The translations under genes and the position numbers were made by a program. Source: Candidatus Nitrosopumilus sp. (GTDB taxonomy: Archaea > Thermoproteota > Nitrososphaeria > Nitrososphaerales > Nitrosopumilaceae). From it: a stretch of DNA of 64,000 nt. The stretch lies in NCBI GenBank assembly GCA_029864335.1, contig JAOTTS010000006.1, positions 20,719 to 84,718 on the forward strand, read 5' to 3'. The notes beneath the pieces were generated by a model. That model did not search any database, was not told the DNA's origin, and saw nothing but the letters and a program-made list of their open reading frames with translations. Numbering within the stretch: position 1 is the first letter of the stretch; the number at the start of each line of letters is the position of its first letter. This document shows positions 1 through 7,821 of this stretch, in pieces.

Positions 1-377
1 GAAAGGTTACTAAAATTTTAAGTGGTGCTAGAATAGCATTAGAACAAATTGAATTACGATTAACTACAACTAGTGATCTTGGAGACACTATTGTAACAAT
101 TATGCCAACAGTGGGTCTGATGAAAAATCTAAAATCTTCACTTGGCAAAATAATGCCTGGTGCTGAACAAGAAATCGGCCAAATGGCAGAAATGCTTGGA
201 GGATTTATGACAGATAGTTTCTCAGGTGATTCCGCATTTGGAATAGATGCAACTACTACTGCCGAATCTGAGAGCATTCTAAAAGAGGCTGCTGCTGTTG
301 CAGAAAGTTCCACAGGAGAAATGTTTCCTTCAGTTCCTACAAGTACTCAACAAGCAACTAGTACAAAATTCTATTAA
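1..377 (+). CDS. CdvB paralogue (ESCRT-III/Snf7-like), C-terminal part
   Basis: The gene enters from the left edge. In-frame reading begins at base 3 and shows the last 124 residues only. They follow the CdvB paralogue at 24418-25068 closely: ALEQIELRLTT against SLEQVQLRLTT, and LKSSLGKIMP against LKSSLGRFMP. ESCRT-III proteins polymerise on membranes; in Thaumarchaeota they belong to the Cdv division machinery with CdvA and the ATPase CdvC. The tail carries FPSVP, which resembles the MIM2 motif that binds MIT domains of Vps4/CdvC; that function is inferred. The gene runs convergently into the coiled-coil gene at 389-853, 11 bases away. Whether this paralogue divides cells or remodels other membranes cannot be told from sequence. 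Confidence 0.85.
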   Translation, partial: KVTKILSGARIALEQIELRLTTTSDLGDTIVTIMPTVGLMKNLKSSLGKIMPGAEQEIGQMAEMLGGFMTDSFSGDSAFGIDATTTAESESILKEAAAVAESSTGEMFPSVPTSTQQATSTKFY

Positions 378-388
378 TTGTAAAATTT

Positions 389-853
389 TTAATCAGTTAA
401 TGATTCTCTGGATTCTTTAATTCTTTTAACCCTGTTACCTTCATCATCAATTACTTTATCAACACCTGAAAGTTTCTCTCTTAAACTATTGATGATTGTG
501 CCCACCTCATCAGCCTCATTTTCTACCTGCTGTCTCTTATTGGCAAGTTCCTTAATTCCTCTATTTTCCTCGTCTATATACTCACTAACTTTTTGAAGTT
601 TTTCTTTAAGATTCTTAATATCTACTGATTCTTCTTCAATGTCTTTTTCAAGCAATGTTCTCTTATCTTTTAGATTTTTAATCATTAAACCGACATAATC
701 TATTGCTTCTTCTAATTTTGCACGTTTTCCCATCAACTCCCCGATTCCAATCTCACTTGCAGATTCAATTGTTGAATTAGATTCTATAATTTCAGAATTT
801 TCATTTTCTTTTTCCATTTCTCCACCCTCTTCATTTTTGAATTTATCAAACAT
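389..853 (-). CDS. Coiled-coil protein of unknown function
   Basis: I do not recognise a named family. The 154 residues are highly charged (many Glu and Lys) and, from about residue 40 to the end, show heptad-like spacing of Leu, Ile and Val typical of a long coiled coil. The first 35 residues are acidic and look disordered. There is no signal peptide or membrane segment, so the protein is probably cytoplasmic. It lies tail to tail with a CdvB paralogue, and a structural or cytoskeletal partner role is possible but only suggested by position. The ATG at 853 opens the frame; a second ATG twelve codons in is an alternative start. Confidence 0.6.
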   Translation of the reverse strand: MFDKFKNEEGGEMEKENENSEIIESNSTIESASEIGIGELMGKRAKLEEAIDYVGLMIKNLKDKRTLLEKDIEEESVDIKNLKEKLQKVSEYIDEENRGIKELANKRQQVENEADEVGTIINSLREKLSGVDKVIDDEGNRVKRIKESRESLTD

Positions 854-978
854 TTTATGATTTTCTTTTCAAAATGGGAATAAAAAGTTATTATGAATCT
901 CAAAGCTGACCTTGTGAATGATTTTTATTCAATTTAAGAAAAAAATGATGATTATCTCATAGATATTGAATTTCTAAA

Positions 979-1629
979 TTATTGGTTAAAACCATTAGAT
1001 TTTTCTGAATTAATACTTAATTCTCCAATCTGTAAAAGCTTGATATTTTGTTCTGTCTCAGGATTTTTTAAACCAGAAATCATAAAGGAAATAGCAAATA
1101 CATTTTCTTCACCTGTTTCTGCTATTTTTCCAGAAAATATGACTCTGTAACTTAGATCCTTATCAGAGTCTATCTCATGCATTACCACATGAGAATCATT
1201 GGATTTTCTACTTAATTCCAAGTTAAACTCTTTTTCTTCAAGATTTAACACACCATTTGCAGTAATCTTCCATAGATTTTCTCCAACTTTTGATGCTTTT
1301 CCATCAAAAAGGACGATTCCTGAGTGATATGCCTTATAATTTACATATGCCCAACTAAATATTTGATCTTCAAAAGATAGCAGTCTCTACATGTCCTCTT
1401 CTGAAACATCAGTTGGTAAAACATAATGTTGAAGTTTTAACTTTCCATCTATTACTTTTTCAGTTAGAATTGTCCAAAGTCTATCTTTTTTCACATTTTT
1501 TGAAATCTTTATCTTTTCCTCTTGACTTTCTTGTGATTCTGCAAATGAATAGTTTACAGATAATGTTGAAGCAAGAAGCATCAAAAGAATGAGTATTCCT
1601 TTAATAGTTCTTTTTCGAGGTTTTACCAT
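979..1629 (-). pseudogene. Secreted-protein gene interrupted by an in-frame TAG
   Basis: Reading from the ATG at 1629 gives a basic N terminus, a hydrophobic stretch (ILILLMLLASTLSV) and a likely signal cleavage after SFA, so the product should be exported. The frame stops at TAG (1387-1389) after 80 residues. The same frame then stays open for another 135 codons to a TAA at 979, with ordinary composition (LLSFEDQIFSWAYVNYKAYH follows the TAG). An open frame of that length in exactly the same phase suggests one gene of about 216 codons with a single nonsense codon. It could be a real pseudogene, a base-call error or a read-through site. A GTG at 1251 could restart the distal part. The family is unknown to me. 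Confidence 0.6.
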
Positions 1630-1656
1630 GAGTAGACATTGCTTGAATGATAGTTT

Positions 1657-1917
1657 AGGAACGGCTAGGAAACATCCTGTTCCTTATATACAAAATTTCA
1701 ACAAAATATCCAAAAATCTACCAAAATTCACTCAATTTTACAAAAACATGAAAAATAAGATTTTTTTAAAGAAAATCATCTTTTTCTAACCAATTTTTTA
1801 GGTGTACATTTTTCCAGAATTTTTCTTCCCGCATCCATTTTCACAAAAAATCATCATTTTTTTTACTGAAATGGGTGTTCCGCTTTGTGTTCCGCTATGA
1901 AGTTTCAAAATGTTCCT
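1657..1917. promoter_or_regulatory. GTTCC motif cluster and palindrome in a 316-base divergent intergenic region
   Basis: The region 1630-1945 between the leftward secreted-protein gene and the rightward winged-helix gene holds no convincing gene. It contains an interrupted palindrome, AGGAAC (1657-1662) with GTTCCT (1679-1684), and inside it AGGA/TCCT around an AACA loop. GTTCC recurs at 1878, 1890 and 1912, the first two inside a 10-base direct repeat (GTGTTCCGCT at 1875 and 1887). Five copies in about 260 bases next to a regulator gene suggest binding sites, possibly for that regulator. A short reading frame across 1589-1789 has no coding character and I leave it out. Confidence 0.4.
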
Positions 1918-1945
1918 CATAAACTAAGTAGTTCTATACTAGAGC

Positions 1946-2233
1946 ATGTTAAAACAACAATACAGGTCCGAAATGGGCATAATGGGTGATATCTTAGACG
2001 TTACCGCCGATGGCGGTCGTAATGGAATCATTGTATCTGCAATCTCTCGCAAAGCCAACCTGTCTCACTATGCAGTACTAGACAAATGTGAGAAACTAGT
2101 AGAAGCTGGCTTAGTCGAATCCGTCAAAAATGATAGGAATAGGGTCTTTTTGATTACCGAAAAAGGACTCCAATTTTTCCAGGAATTTAAGAGGTTTCAG
2201 GGACTAGTAGAAAGCATGAATCTAAGGTATTGA
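1946..2233 (+). CDS. Small winged-helix DNA-binding protein
   Basis: The 95-residue protein is essentially a single winged helix-turn-helix of the short archaeal regulator type. GIIVSAISRKANLSHYAVLD forms the helix-turn-helix (about residues 27-46), and KNDRNRVFLITEKGLQFF forms the wing and the start of the last helix. It most likely acts as a dimeric cytoplasmic transcription regulator; target and ligand are unknown. It is followed after 4 bases by the membrane-anchored winged-helix gene in the same direction, so the two are probably co-transcribed. The GTTCC repeats just upstream are candidate autoregulatory sites. Confidence 0.8.
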   Translation: MLKQQYRSEMGIMGDILDVTADGGRNGIIVSAISRKANLSHYAVLDKCEKLVEAGLVESVKNDRNRVFLITEKGLQFFQEFKRFQGLVESMNLRY

Positions 2234-2237
2234 TCCA

Positions 2238-3269
2238 ATGAATCCTGAAATCGTACCAATTCATAGGAAAGAGTTTCTTCGAGAAGATGGAATGCTTTTT
2301 GTAAGGACTGAGGGTATCCTCGAAACAATGGTTAAAGCACCTTTGATAATTGCTAGCTTAATCGTTGTTGCTTTAGCAATGCCTATTCAGACCTCATTCA
2401 GCTCTACTCGATCTCTTGATCTCATACTTTATTCAGATGGTTCTGCACATGTATCATCACAATTAGACGTGGATCCTTTAGATCCCGATTTTGAGGTTAA
2501 TCTATTTGGTCCCTCAATTGATAATTTTGTAGCAGTTGGTGAAAATGGATTTTTACTATCTAGTGAAATAATTGATGATAAAGTAACTATCGATACTTTT
2601 GGAACATCTTCTATTACAGTTGATTATGATATTCATGACTTAATTTCCAAAGAAGGAAGAGTTTGGACTTTTTCCCTTGATTCACCAACTGATTATTCAT
2701 TACTAATGCCACAAAACTCTATAATTGTTGGCATGAATGCATTACCATCAAATATGATTATAATAAATGATCAAACACAATTGGAACTAAGTACTGGTTT
2801 ATCAGAAATTAATTATATTCTTGGAACTACAAACCCACCAGTAACAAACCCACCAGTAACAAACAATGAACAGTCTACCCTTGATTTTTTTACAATTTCA
2901 ATTATTAGTATCTCCATTACAGCTGCTGTAGTTGGAGCAATTACTGTGATTAAAAGAAAACAAACAAAATCATTACCTGTTATACAAAATGAAATTACTG
3001 AATCTGAAACAAAGACTAACTTCCATGATCCTGAAACCATTTTCAATCTTAGACCTGAAATGCGTGAGGATGATAAAGAAATTATAAAATTTATTTCTGA
3101 AAATGGTGGGCAAGTTTTAGAAAGTGATTTAAGAAAAAAATTCCTTCAACCAAGAACTACCATGTGGAGAACAGTTAAACGACTAGAAAGACAAGGAGTA
3201 ATTGAAATTGCTAAAAAAGACTTGCAAAATCTTGTTAAACTAAAAAAAGAATTGGAGGAAGAAGAATGA
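2238..3269 (+). CDS. Membrane-anchored winged-helix regulator with an outer domain
   Basis: The order of parts is: a hydrophobic export signal (about residues 31-55), an outer beta-rich domain of about 160 residues, a linker with two NPPVT units, one membrane segment (about residues 215-237), and a cytoplasmic winged helix at about 275-340 (LRKKFLQPRTTMWRTVKRLE). This layout fits a one-component membrane sensor that carries its own DNA-binding domain. The ATG at 2238 has an AAGGT seven bases upstream and follows the previous gene by 4 bases. The ATG at 2328 would place the signal peptide at the N terminus and is a fair alternative. The stop overlaps the next gene by 4 bases. The ligand is unknown. 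Confidence 0.75.
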   Translation: MNPEIVPIHRKEFLREDGMLFVRTEGILETMVKAPLIIASLIVVALAMPIQTSFSSTRSLDLILYSDGSAHVSSQLDVDPLDPDFEVNLFGPSIDNFVAVGENGFLLSSEIIDDKVTIDTFGTSSITVDYDIHDLISKEGRVWTFSLDSPTDYSLLMPQNSIIVGMNALPSNMIIINDQTQLELSTGLSEINYILGTTNPPVTNPPVTNNEQSTLDFFTISIISISITAAVVGAITVIKRKQTKSLPVIQNEITESETKTNFHDPETIFNLRPEMREDDKEIIKFISENGGQVLESDLRKKFLQPRTTMWRTVKRLERQGVIEIAKKDLQNLVKLKKELEEEE

Positions 3270-4300
3270 AAACTATAGTAACCTTCGGATTATTCATTTT
3301 AATTGCTAGTATGGTTCTTGGTGGGGCTACAAGTAATGTTTATGCCCAAGATGATTTGACAATCCTTCTAAAACTTGCAAAACGTGCACAAAACCAAGTT
3401 CAAAATCAAATTTCTTCTGAATCTCCAGATAAAATAAAAAGATTATTTGAAGAAGGGGTTCAAAATGTCAATTCACTCGAAAAAACAATTAGAAATAATG
3501 ATGTTGATTCTGCAAAAAAACATTTTCTTACTGCAATGAAGATTTTTACTCAAATTTCTAGACAATCAACATCATCAGATGTTCCTACGAAAGAATCAAC
3601 ATCTGAAGTTGCAGCAAAAACAGCATTAGATTCTGCAAGATCAAGTATTAAAGATCCATCAAATAATCTTCAAAGATTACAAGTTTATGTAAATAGTCTA
3701 AAAACGATTGCTAAAAAACATAATGCCTCAATTGACTTTTCTGATCTTGATGAATTATTTAGATTATCTAAACAACAAATTAATGATAATCAATTTGCTT
3801 TAGCATTAGATACACTTCAGAAAATTAAAGAAATCATTGTAGAAGTTAATAAAGAAATTCGAGATGAAGCATCAAAACAAGAATCTCAACGTGCTAAAGA
3901 ATATGCTCAAAAATATCTAGAACAATTAGATAGATTAATTGAAAATGCCAAAAAACAGGACGTATCCGATGAAATAATCAAAAAATTAGAAAATGCCCGA
4001 GAAAATCTCTCATCAGCAGATAACCCAAATGATATAATCAAAGAAATTAGAAAAATCTTGTCAATAAAGAAACAGTTTGAATTAACAAAAAATGATAGAC
4101 TGGAATCTAGAGTATTACAAGTTGAAAAAACCATATCTAGATTATCTCAAATGGATATAGTAGATCAAGATGATTTGGCTAATGCTAGAGATACACTTCA
4201 AAGCATTAAACGTGATTTGTATGATGGAAAATTTGATACTGCTAATGAACTTTTGAGAGATTTGGCAAAACAATTACAAGAAATTAAAAATTCTCTCTGA
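3266..4300 (+). CDS. Secreted helical coiled-coil protein
   Basis: The start overlaps the preceding regulator by 4 bases and is preceded by a strong GGAGG. Residues 1-27 form a classic signal peptide ending in VYAQ, and the remaining 310 residues are almost entirely charged amphipathic helix with Gln, Lys, Glu and Asp. Weak internal repetition is visible (several stretches of the ALDTLQKIKEI or ARDTLQSIKRD kind). I recognise no enzyme motif. The translational coupling suggests it works with the membrane regulator, perhaps as an envelope component sensed by or controlled by it; that is inference. Confidence 0.7.
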   Translation: MKTIVTFGLFILIASMVLGGATSNVYAQDDLTILLKLAKRAQNQVQNQISSESPDKIKRLFEEGVQNVNSLEKTIRNNDVDSAKKHFLTAMKIFTQISRQSTSSDVPTKESTSEVAAKTALDSARSSIKDPSNNLQRLQVYVNSLKTIAKKHNASIDFSDLDELFRLSKQQINDNQFALALDTLQKIKEIIVEVNKEIRDEASKQESQRAKEYAQKYLEQLDRLIENAKKQDVSDEIIKKLENARENLSSADNPNDIIKEIRKILSIKKQFELTKNDRLESRVLQVEKTISRLSQMDIVDQDDLANARDTLQSIKRDLYDGKFDTANELLRDLAKQLQEIKNSL

Positions 4301-4313
4301 TGCTCATCATAAA

Positions 4314-4325
4314 CTTCATATACAT
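4314..4325 (+). promoter_or_regulatory. Archaeal TATA-like element for the 4345 gene
   Basis: CTTCATATACAT is centred about 26 bases before the ATG at 4345. That is the spacing expected of an archaeal TATA box driving a leaderless transcript, and it supports the ATG rather than the TTG two codons earlier as start. Confidence 0.4.
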
Positions 4326-4344
4326 TTTCTAAGCAACATTGAAC

Positions 4345-4539
4345 ATGGCTTCTAAAGCAATCATAGTTGGAGTAGGTATCCCTATGATTATTGTTGGTGC
4401 TTTGATGGCTTGGTTATGGGCTCCATTAGAAGGAATTTATCAAAATCAAGTAGAACTTGTTGGAAGCACTATTGGAATTTTGGGAGTGGTGTTTTTCATC
4501 TCTGGATTATTTTATACAAAAGAACCTGTAATGCATTAG
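4345..4539 (+). CDS. Small membrane protein, two predicted helices
   Basis: This 64-residue protein has two hydrophobic stretches (AIIVGVGIPMIIVGALMAWLW and an Ile/Val/Gly-rich one near residue 45) joined by a short loop. It should therefore span the membrane twice. No family is recognised and no catalytic motif is visible. The ATG at 4345 is preferred over a TTG at 4339 because of the TATA-like element at the right distance. It stands alone between the regulator cassette and queE. Confidence 0.55.
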   Translation: MASKAIIVGVGIPMIIVGALMAWLWAPLEGIYQNQVELVGSTIGILGVVFFISGLFYTKEPVMH

Positions 4540-4580
4540 AAACTCATTGAATAAATAATGAAAAAAATTACGATTATTAC

Positions 4581-5294
4581 TTGAAAGTAAGATTATTTGA
4601 GATATTTACATCCGTTGAAGGTGAAGGAATTCTTTATGGAACAAAGACTCTATTTGTGAGACTTGCAGGATGTCCTTTTACTTGTTTTTATTGTGATACT
4701 AAAGAATCTCTTCCACTTGACTCTGGAACAGAATATACAATTGAAGAAGCTAATCAACTAATTGACACTAATCTTAAAAGCCAAACTTACAAAGTAAATT
4801 TTACCGGTGGTGATCCACTAATTCAACATCAAGCAGTAGCATTACTTGCAAAACATATTCAAGATAAAAAAATCCCAACATATCTTGAATCATCATGTTT
4901 TGACATTGATAGATTTAATCATGTGTTACCATTTATTGATATTGTCAAAATTGAATTTAAAACAAAAGACTCTGATTTTATAGATTCTAAACATTATGAA
5001 AAATTAATTGGCCATACAACGAAATGTCTTAAATCATCTATCCAAGCAAAAAAAATAACTTATATCAAAATTGTTGTTAGCTCTAAAACTAAACTAGATG
5101 AATTTAAAGAATTAATAAATCAAATTTTTAAAATTGTTTCTAAAGATGATATAGATGGATTTATCATTCAACCAACATATGGTATTTCTGAACCATCATT
5201 AGAACTATTATTGAATTTGTATGACATTGTATATCCTCATTATATTGATGTCAAAGTAGTTCCTCAATTACACAAATTTATTGGAGCTCCATAA
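4581..5294 (+). CDS. queE: 7-carboxy-7-deazaguanine synthase QueE
   Basis: QueE is a radical SAM enzyme that turns 6-carboxytetrahydropterin into 7-carboxy-7-deazaguanine, a precursor of preQ0 and, in archaea, of archaeosine in tRNA. The cluster motif CPFTCFYC (Cys31, 35, 38) has the CxxxCxxC spacing of radical SAM enzymes, and GGDP at about 76-79 is the SAM-contacting motif. EGEG near residue 13 is also typical. The length of 237 is normal. The start is a TTG; no ATG lies nearby in frame. folE follows about 60 bases downstream and queC lies 1 kb further on the other strand, so three steps of one pathway cluster here. Confidence 0.9.
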   Translation: MKVRLFEIFTSVEGEGILYGTKTLFVRLAGCPFTCFYCDTKESLPLDSGTEYTIEEANQLIDTNLKSQTYKVNFTGGDPLIQHQAVALLAKHIQDKKIPTYLESSCFDIDRFNHVLPFIDIVKIEFKTKDSDFIDSKHYEKLIGHTTKCLKSSIQAKKITYIKIVVSSKTKLDEFKELINQIFKIVSKDDIDGFIIQPTYGISEPSLELLLNLYDIVYPHYIDVKVVPQLHKFIGAP

Positions 5295-5356
5295 CGTTAG
5301 CACCTGTTAAAAATCTAATTAGGTTCAAATACTAGAAAAATGCTGTGAAAATATAC

Positions 5357-5914
5357 ATGGACAAAGAACGTGTAAAAAAACTTGTTAGAGAACTAATTAT
5401 TGAAATTGGTGAGGATCCTACACGTGAGGGTTTACGAGAAACTCCAGATAGAATTGCAAGCATGTACAAAGAAATCTTTGGCGGATATGACTCTGATTCA
5501 GAATTATCTGTACAATTTTCAGAAGATTCTGATGTAGTAATTGCACGTGATATTCAATTTTATTCAATGTGCGAACACCATATGTTACCATTTTTTGGAA
5601 AAATTCACATTGCTTATTCCCCAAATGGGAGGGTTTTTGGTATTTCAAAACTTGTAAGATTGGTTGAAAAATTTTCAAAAAGACTACAAATCCAAGAGCG
5701 ATTGACCAAGAATATTGCAGATGAATTATACGCTCAAGGCGTAAAAGGCGTTGTTGTTTTAGCTGATGCAGAACATCTTTGCATGAAAATGCGTGGTGTT
5801 AGAAATGATGCAACACTTTCCTCATCAGCATTTAGAGGAATTTATGAGAAAAAAGAAGAAAAAGCAGGAATAATGACACTCATTAGAAAACGTGCCTCAG
5901 ACTCTTCTTTCTAG
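5357..5914 (+). CDS. folE: GTP cyclohydrolase I FolE
   Basis: FolE (type IA) converts GTP to dihydroneopterin triphosphate, the first step towards 7-deazaguanine and other pterins. The zinc and catalytic region CEHHMLPF is at about residue 72 (Cys72, His74, His75 counted from this ATG), the second zinc cysteine lies in EHLCMKMRG (Cys142), and GEDPTREGLRETP near the N terminus is characteristic. Many archaea use the unrelated MptA instead, so a bacterial-type FolE here is notable. A GTG at 5345, four codons earlier, is an alternative start. It sits directly after queE in the same direction. Confidence 0.9.
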   Translation: MDKERVKKLVRELIIEIGEDPTREGLRETPDRIASMYKEIFGGYDSDSELSVQFSEDSDVVIARDIQFYSMCEHHMLPFFGKIHIAYSPNGRVFGISKLVRLVEKFSKRLQIQERLTKNIADELYAQGVKGVVVLADAEHLCMKMRGVRNDATLSSSAFRGIYEKKEEKAGIMTLIRKRASDSSF

Positions 5915-5958
5915 GCTTATACTGAAAAATTAAATAATCAACATATTTGATTACCAGC

Positions 5959-6210
5959 ATGGGAGTAAATCCATATGTCCACATTCCGAAAGAATCTTGG
6001 CCAAGCTGGACATGGTATGCAATAGAATGTGTAATTGTTTTAGCAATTTCTATGGTAACATCAAGTAAAATTACTGATTCTATTGAAGGACTTGACCCAC
6101 AAACACAAAACTATCTGTTTATGGGAATTGTAGGATTAATCTTCTTAGCTTGGTATATTGGAATAAGAGGTTTTATTCTAAAAAAGAAAATTCTTCGAAA
6201 CAAATACTAG
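5959..6210 (+). CDS. Small membrane protein, two predicted helices
   Basis: The 83-residue product has a hydrophobic helix at about 22-37 (AIECVIVLAISMV) and another at about 55-72 (LFMGIVGLIFLAWYIGI), ending in a basic tail (KKKILRNKY) that would be cytoplasmic. No family is recognised. A TTG four codons upstream (5947) could serve as start, but the ATG is more natural. The gene ends 2 bases before the convergent queC stop. Confidence 0.55.
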   Translation: MGVNPYVHIPKESWPSWTWYAIECVIVLAISMVTSSKITDSIEGLDPQTQNYLFMGIVGLIFLAWYIGIRGFILKKKILRNKY

Positions 6211-6212
6211 AA

Positions 6213-6887
6213 TTATTTAAAATATTTTGTTTTGTCAATGATACCAGCTTTTTCAAATGCAATTTTTCTATTATTACAAGATTCACAAATCCCACAATGA
6301 TATTTTTTATTTGAATAACAACTCCAAGTATTAAAAATAGAATCTCCTAATATTTTCATTCCAGATTTTAGCAAATCACTTTTTGATAATCCCTCACGGT
6401 AAGGAGACCAAATTTCTATATTTCTTCGTAATCTTGATTTAATTCCATCAATCTCACCCTGATTAAATGCGGCTTCAAGTTTTTTAGCAAAAATTGGTCT
6501 ACAATCAGGATAATGTTTGTCTCCAGTATGTGCACCATATACAACTAATTCTGCATTAAGTGTAAAAGCCCAAGCAGATGCAATTGATAGAAATACAGCA
6601 TTTCTAATTGGTACTACTATTGAATACTCAAATTTGCTTGGAATTTTCTTTTTTGAACTAGTTAAAACATTAGAATCACCATACAATTCTTTCATAAAGC
6701 CAATATCGATTATTTTATGCTGTTTTAATCCAAGTTTTTTTGCAAAAGATTTTGCTGCTATAATTTCATTATCTGCCTTTTGTCCGTATGAAAATGTAAT
6801 TCCGTATAACTCATATTTTGATTTCAAAAACGAAACTGCACAAACTGAATCTACTCCTCCACTAAATACAATAACTGCTTTTTTCAT
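6213..6887 (-). CDS. queC: 7-cyano-7-deazaguanine synthase QueC
   Basis: QueC uses ATP and ammonia to convert 7-carboxy-7-deazaguanine to preQ0. The ATP-pyrophosphatase loop SGGVDS is at residues 9-14, and the zinc-binding tail has four cysteines with the usual spacing (Cys190, 198, 201, 204 in CYSNKKYHCGICESC). The length of 224 matches the family. It follows thrB in the same direction with a gap of 16 bases, so the two may share a transcript. QueE and FolE encoded nearby feed this enzyme; QueD is not in the window. Confidence 0.93.
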   Translation of the reverse strand: MKKAVIVFSGGVDSVCAVSFLKSKYELYGITFSYGQKADNEIIAAKSFAKKLGLKQHKIIDIGFMKELYGDSNVLTSSKKKIPSKFEYSIVVPIRNAVFLSIASAWAFTLNAELVVYGAHTGDKHYPDCRPIFAKKLEAAFNQGEIDGIKSRLRRNIEIWSPYREGLSKSDLLKSGMKILGDSIFNTWSCYSNKKYHCGICESCNNRKIAFEKAGIIDKTKYFK

Positions 6888-6903
6888 ATTACTTCAAAAG
6901 TCA

Positions 6904-7821
6904 TTATTTCTTATTTACTGCACCTTTACTTGGTTTACAGATTATTGTTTGACATTTAATATTTGCAGATGCAAATCCTTTGGACATTGCCAAACTAATC
7001 TTTTTCAAATTGGCAGATTTTTGTGAAAATGCAATAATCGAGGGCCCTGCACCACTAATTGTAACACCTAATGCACCTGCTTTTAGAGCGTTTTCCTTTA
7101 CTTTAGCATAACCTGGAATCATATGTTGTCTTGCTGGCTCAACTATGACATCTTTTATTGAATTTCCTATCAATTCTGAATCTTTTTTCATAAACCCTGC
7201 AACAATTGCAGATGCATTTGATATATTCAAAACACTATCCGTAAATTTCACATTCTTTGGAATTACTCCTCTTGATACTTTGGTTTTCTTTTTTGGTACA
7301 TCAAGTTTTGGGACTACAACACACATTCGAAGATTGATTGGAGGATCTATCCAAATTACATCCAATGGATTAGTCTTAACAATGACAAATCCTCCTAGAA
7401 CTGAAGCTGCAACATTATCATAATGAATTGTTCCGGCACTGGCTTTTTCACCAGAACCTGCAAATTCTACCAAACTGTTTCCATCAAGTCCGAGTCCAAA
7501 TAATTTATCAAATGCCACTGCAGTTGCAGCTGCTGATGCAGCACTACTGCCCATCCCAAACCCTGCAGGAACTCCTTTTTTTATTTTAATTTCAATTCCG
7601 CTTTTAATTTTGAATCTTTTTATCATATTTTTTACTACTAATCCTGCAGTATTATTTTCAGGATTTGTAGGAATTTTGTCTTCGGTAATTATTGTGATCC
7701 CGCTTTTAGTTTTTGTTAATGTAATTTCATCATAAAATGCATCTATTGCTAATCCAAATACATCAAATCCTGGGCCTAGATTAGCAGTAGATGACGGTGC
7801 TTTTACAGAAATCGATTTCAT
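6904..7821 (-). CDS. thrB: Homoserine kinase ThrB
   Basis: ThrB phosphorylates homoserine for threonine synthesis. It is a GHMP kinase: the substrate-binding N terminus APSSTANLGPGFD and the ATP loop PAGFGMGSSAAS (about residues 85-96) are both present, as is the C-terminal GVTISGAGPS motif. The length of 305 is normal. The start ATG overlaps the stop of the upstream GPN GTPase by one base, so translation is likely coupled. Confidence 0.92.
   Translation of the reverse strand: MKSISVKAPSSTANLGPGFDVFGLAIDAFYDEITLTKTKSGITIITEDKIPTNPENNTAGLVVKNMIKRFKIKSGIEIKIKKGVPAGFGMGSSAASAAATAVAFDKLFGLGLDGNSLVEFAGSGEKASAGTIHYDNVAASVLGGFVIVKTNPLDVIWIDPPINLRMCVVVPKLDVPKKKTKVSRGVIPKNVKFTDSVLNISNASAIVAGFMKKDSELIGNSIKDVIVEPARQHMIPGYAKVKENALKAGALGVTISGAGPSIIAFSQKSANLKKISLAMSKGFASANIKCQTIICKPSKGAVNKK

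Noticed and set aside
979..1629. Pyrrolysine at the in-frame TAG
   Set aside because: No pyl genes are seen and the group is not known to use pyrrolysine; a nonsense mutation or base error is simpler.
1589..1789. A 66-codon plus-strand frame across the divergent intergenic region
   Set aside because: Its start lies inside the other gene's signal peptide, its composition is non-coding (poly-Ile/Lys/Phe end), and it covers the regulatory motifs.
2830..2866. Tandem NPPVT units in the membrane regulator
   Set aside because: Only two copies in a linker; an ordinary Pro/Thr-rich spacer.
6517..7026. Long plus-strand frame opposite queC and thrB
   Set aside because: It is antisense to two clear enzymes and shows no family signature.
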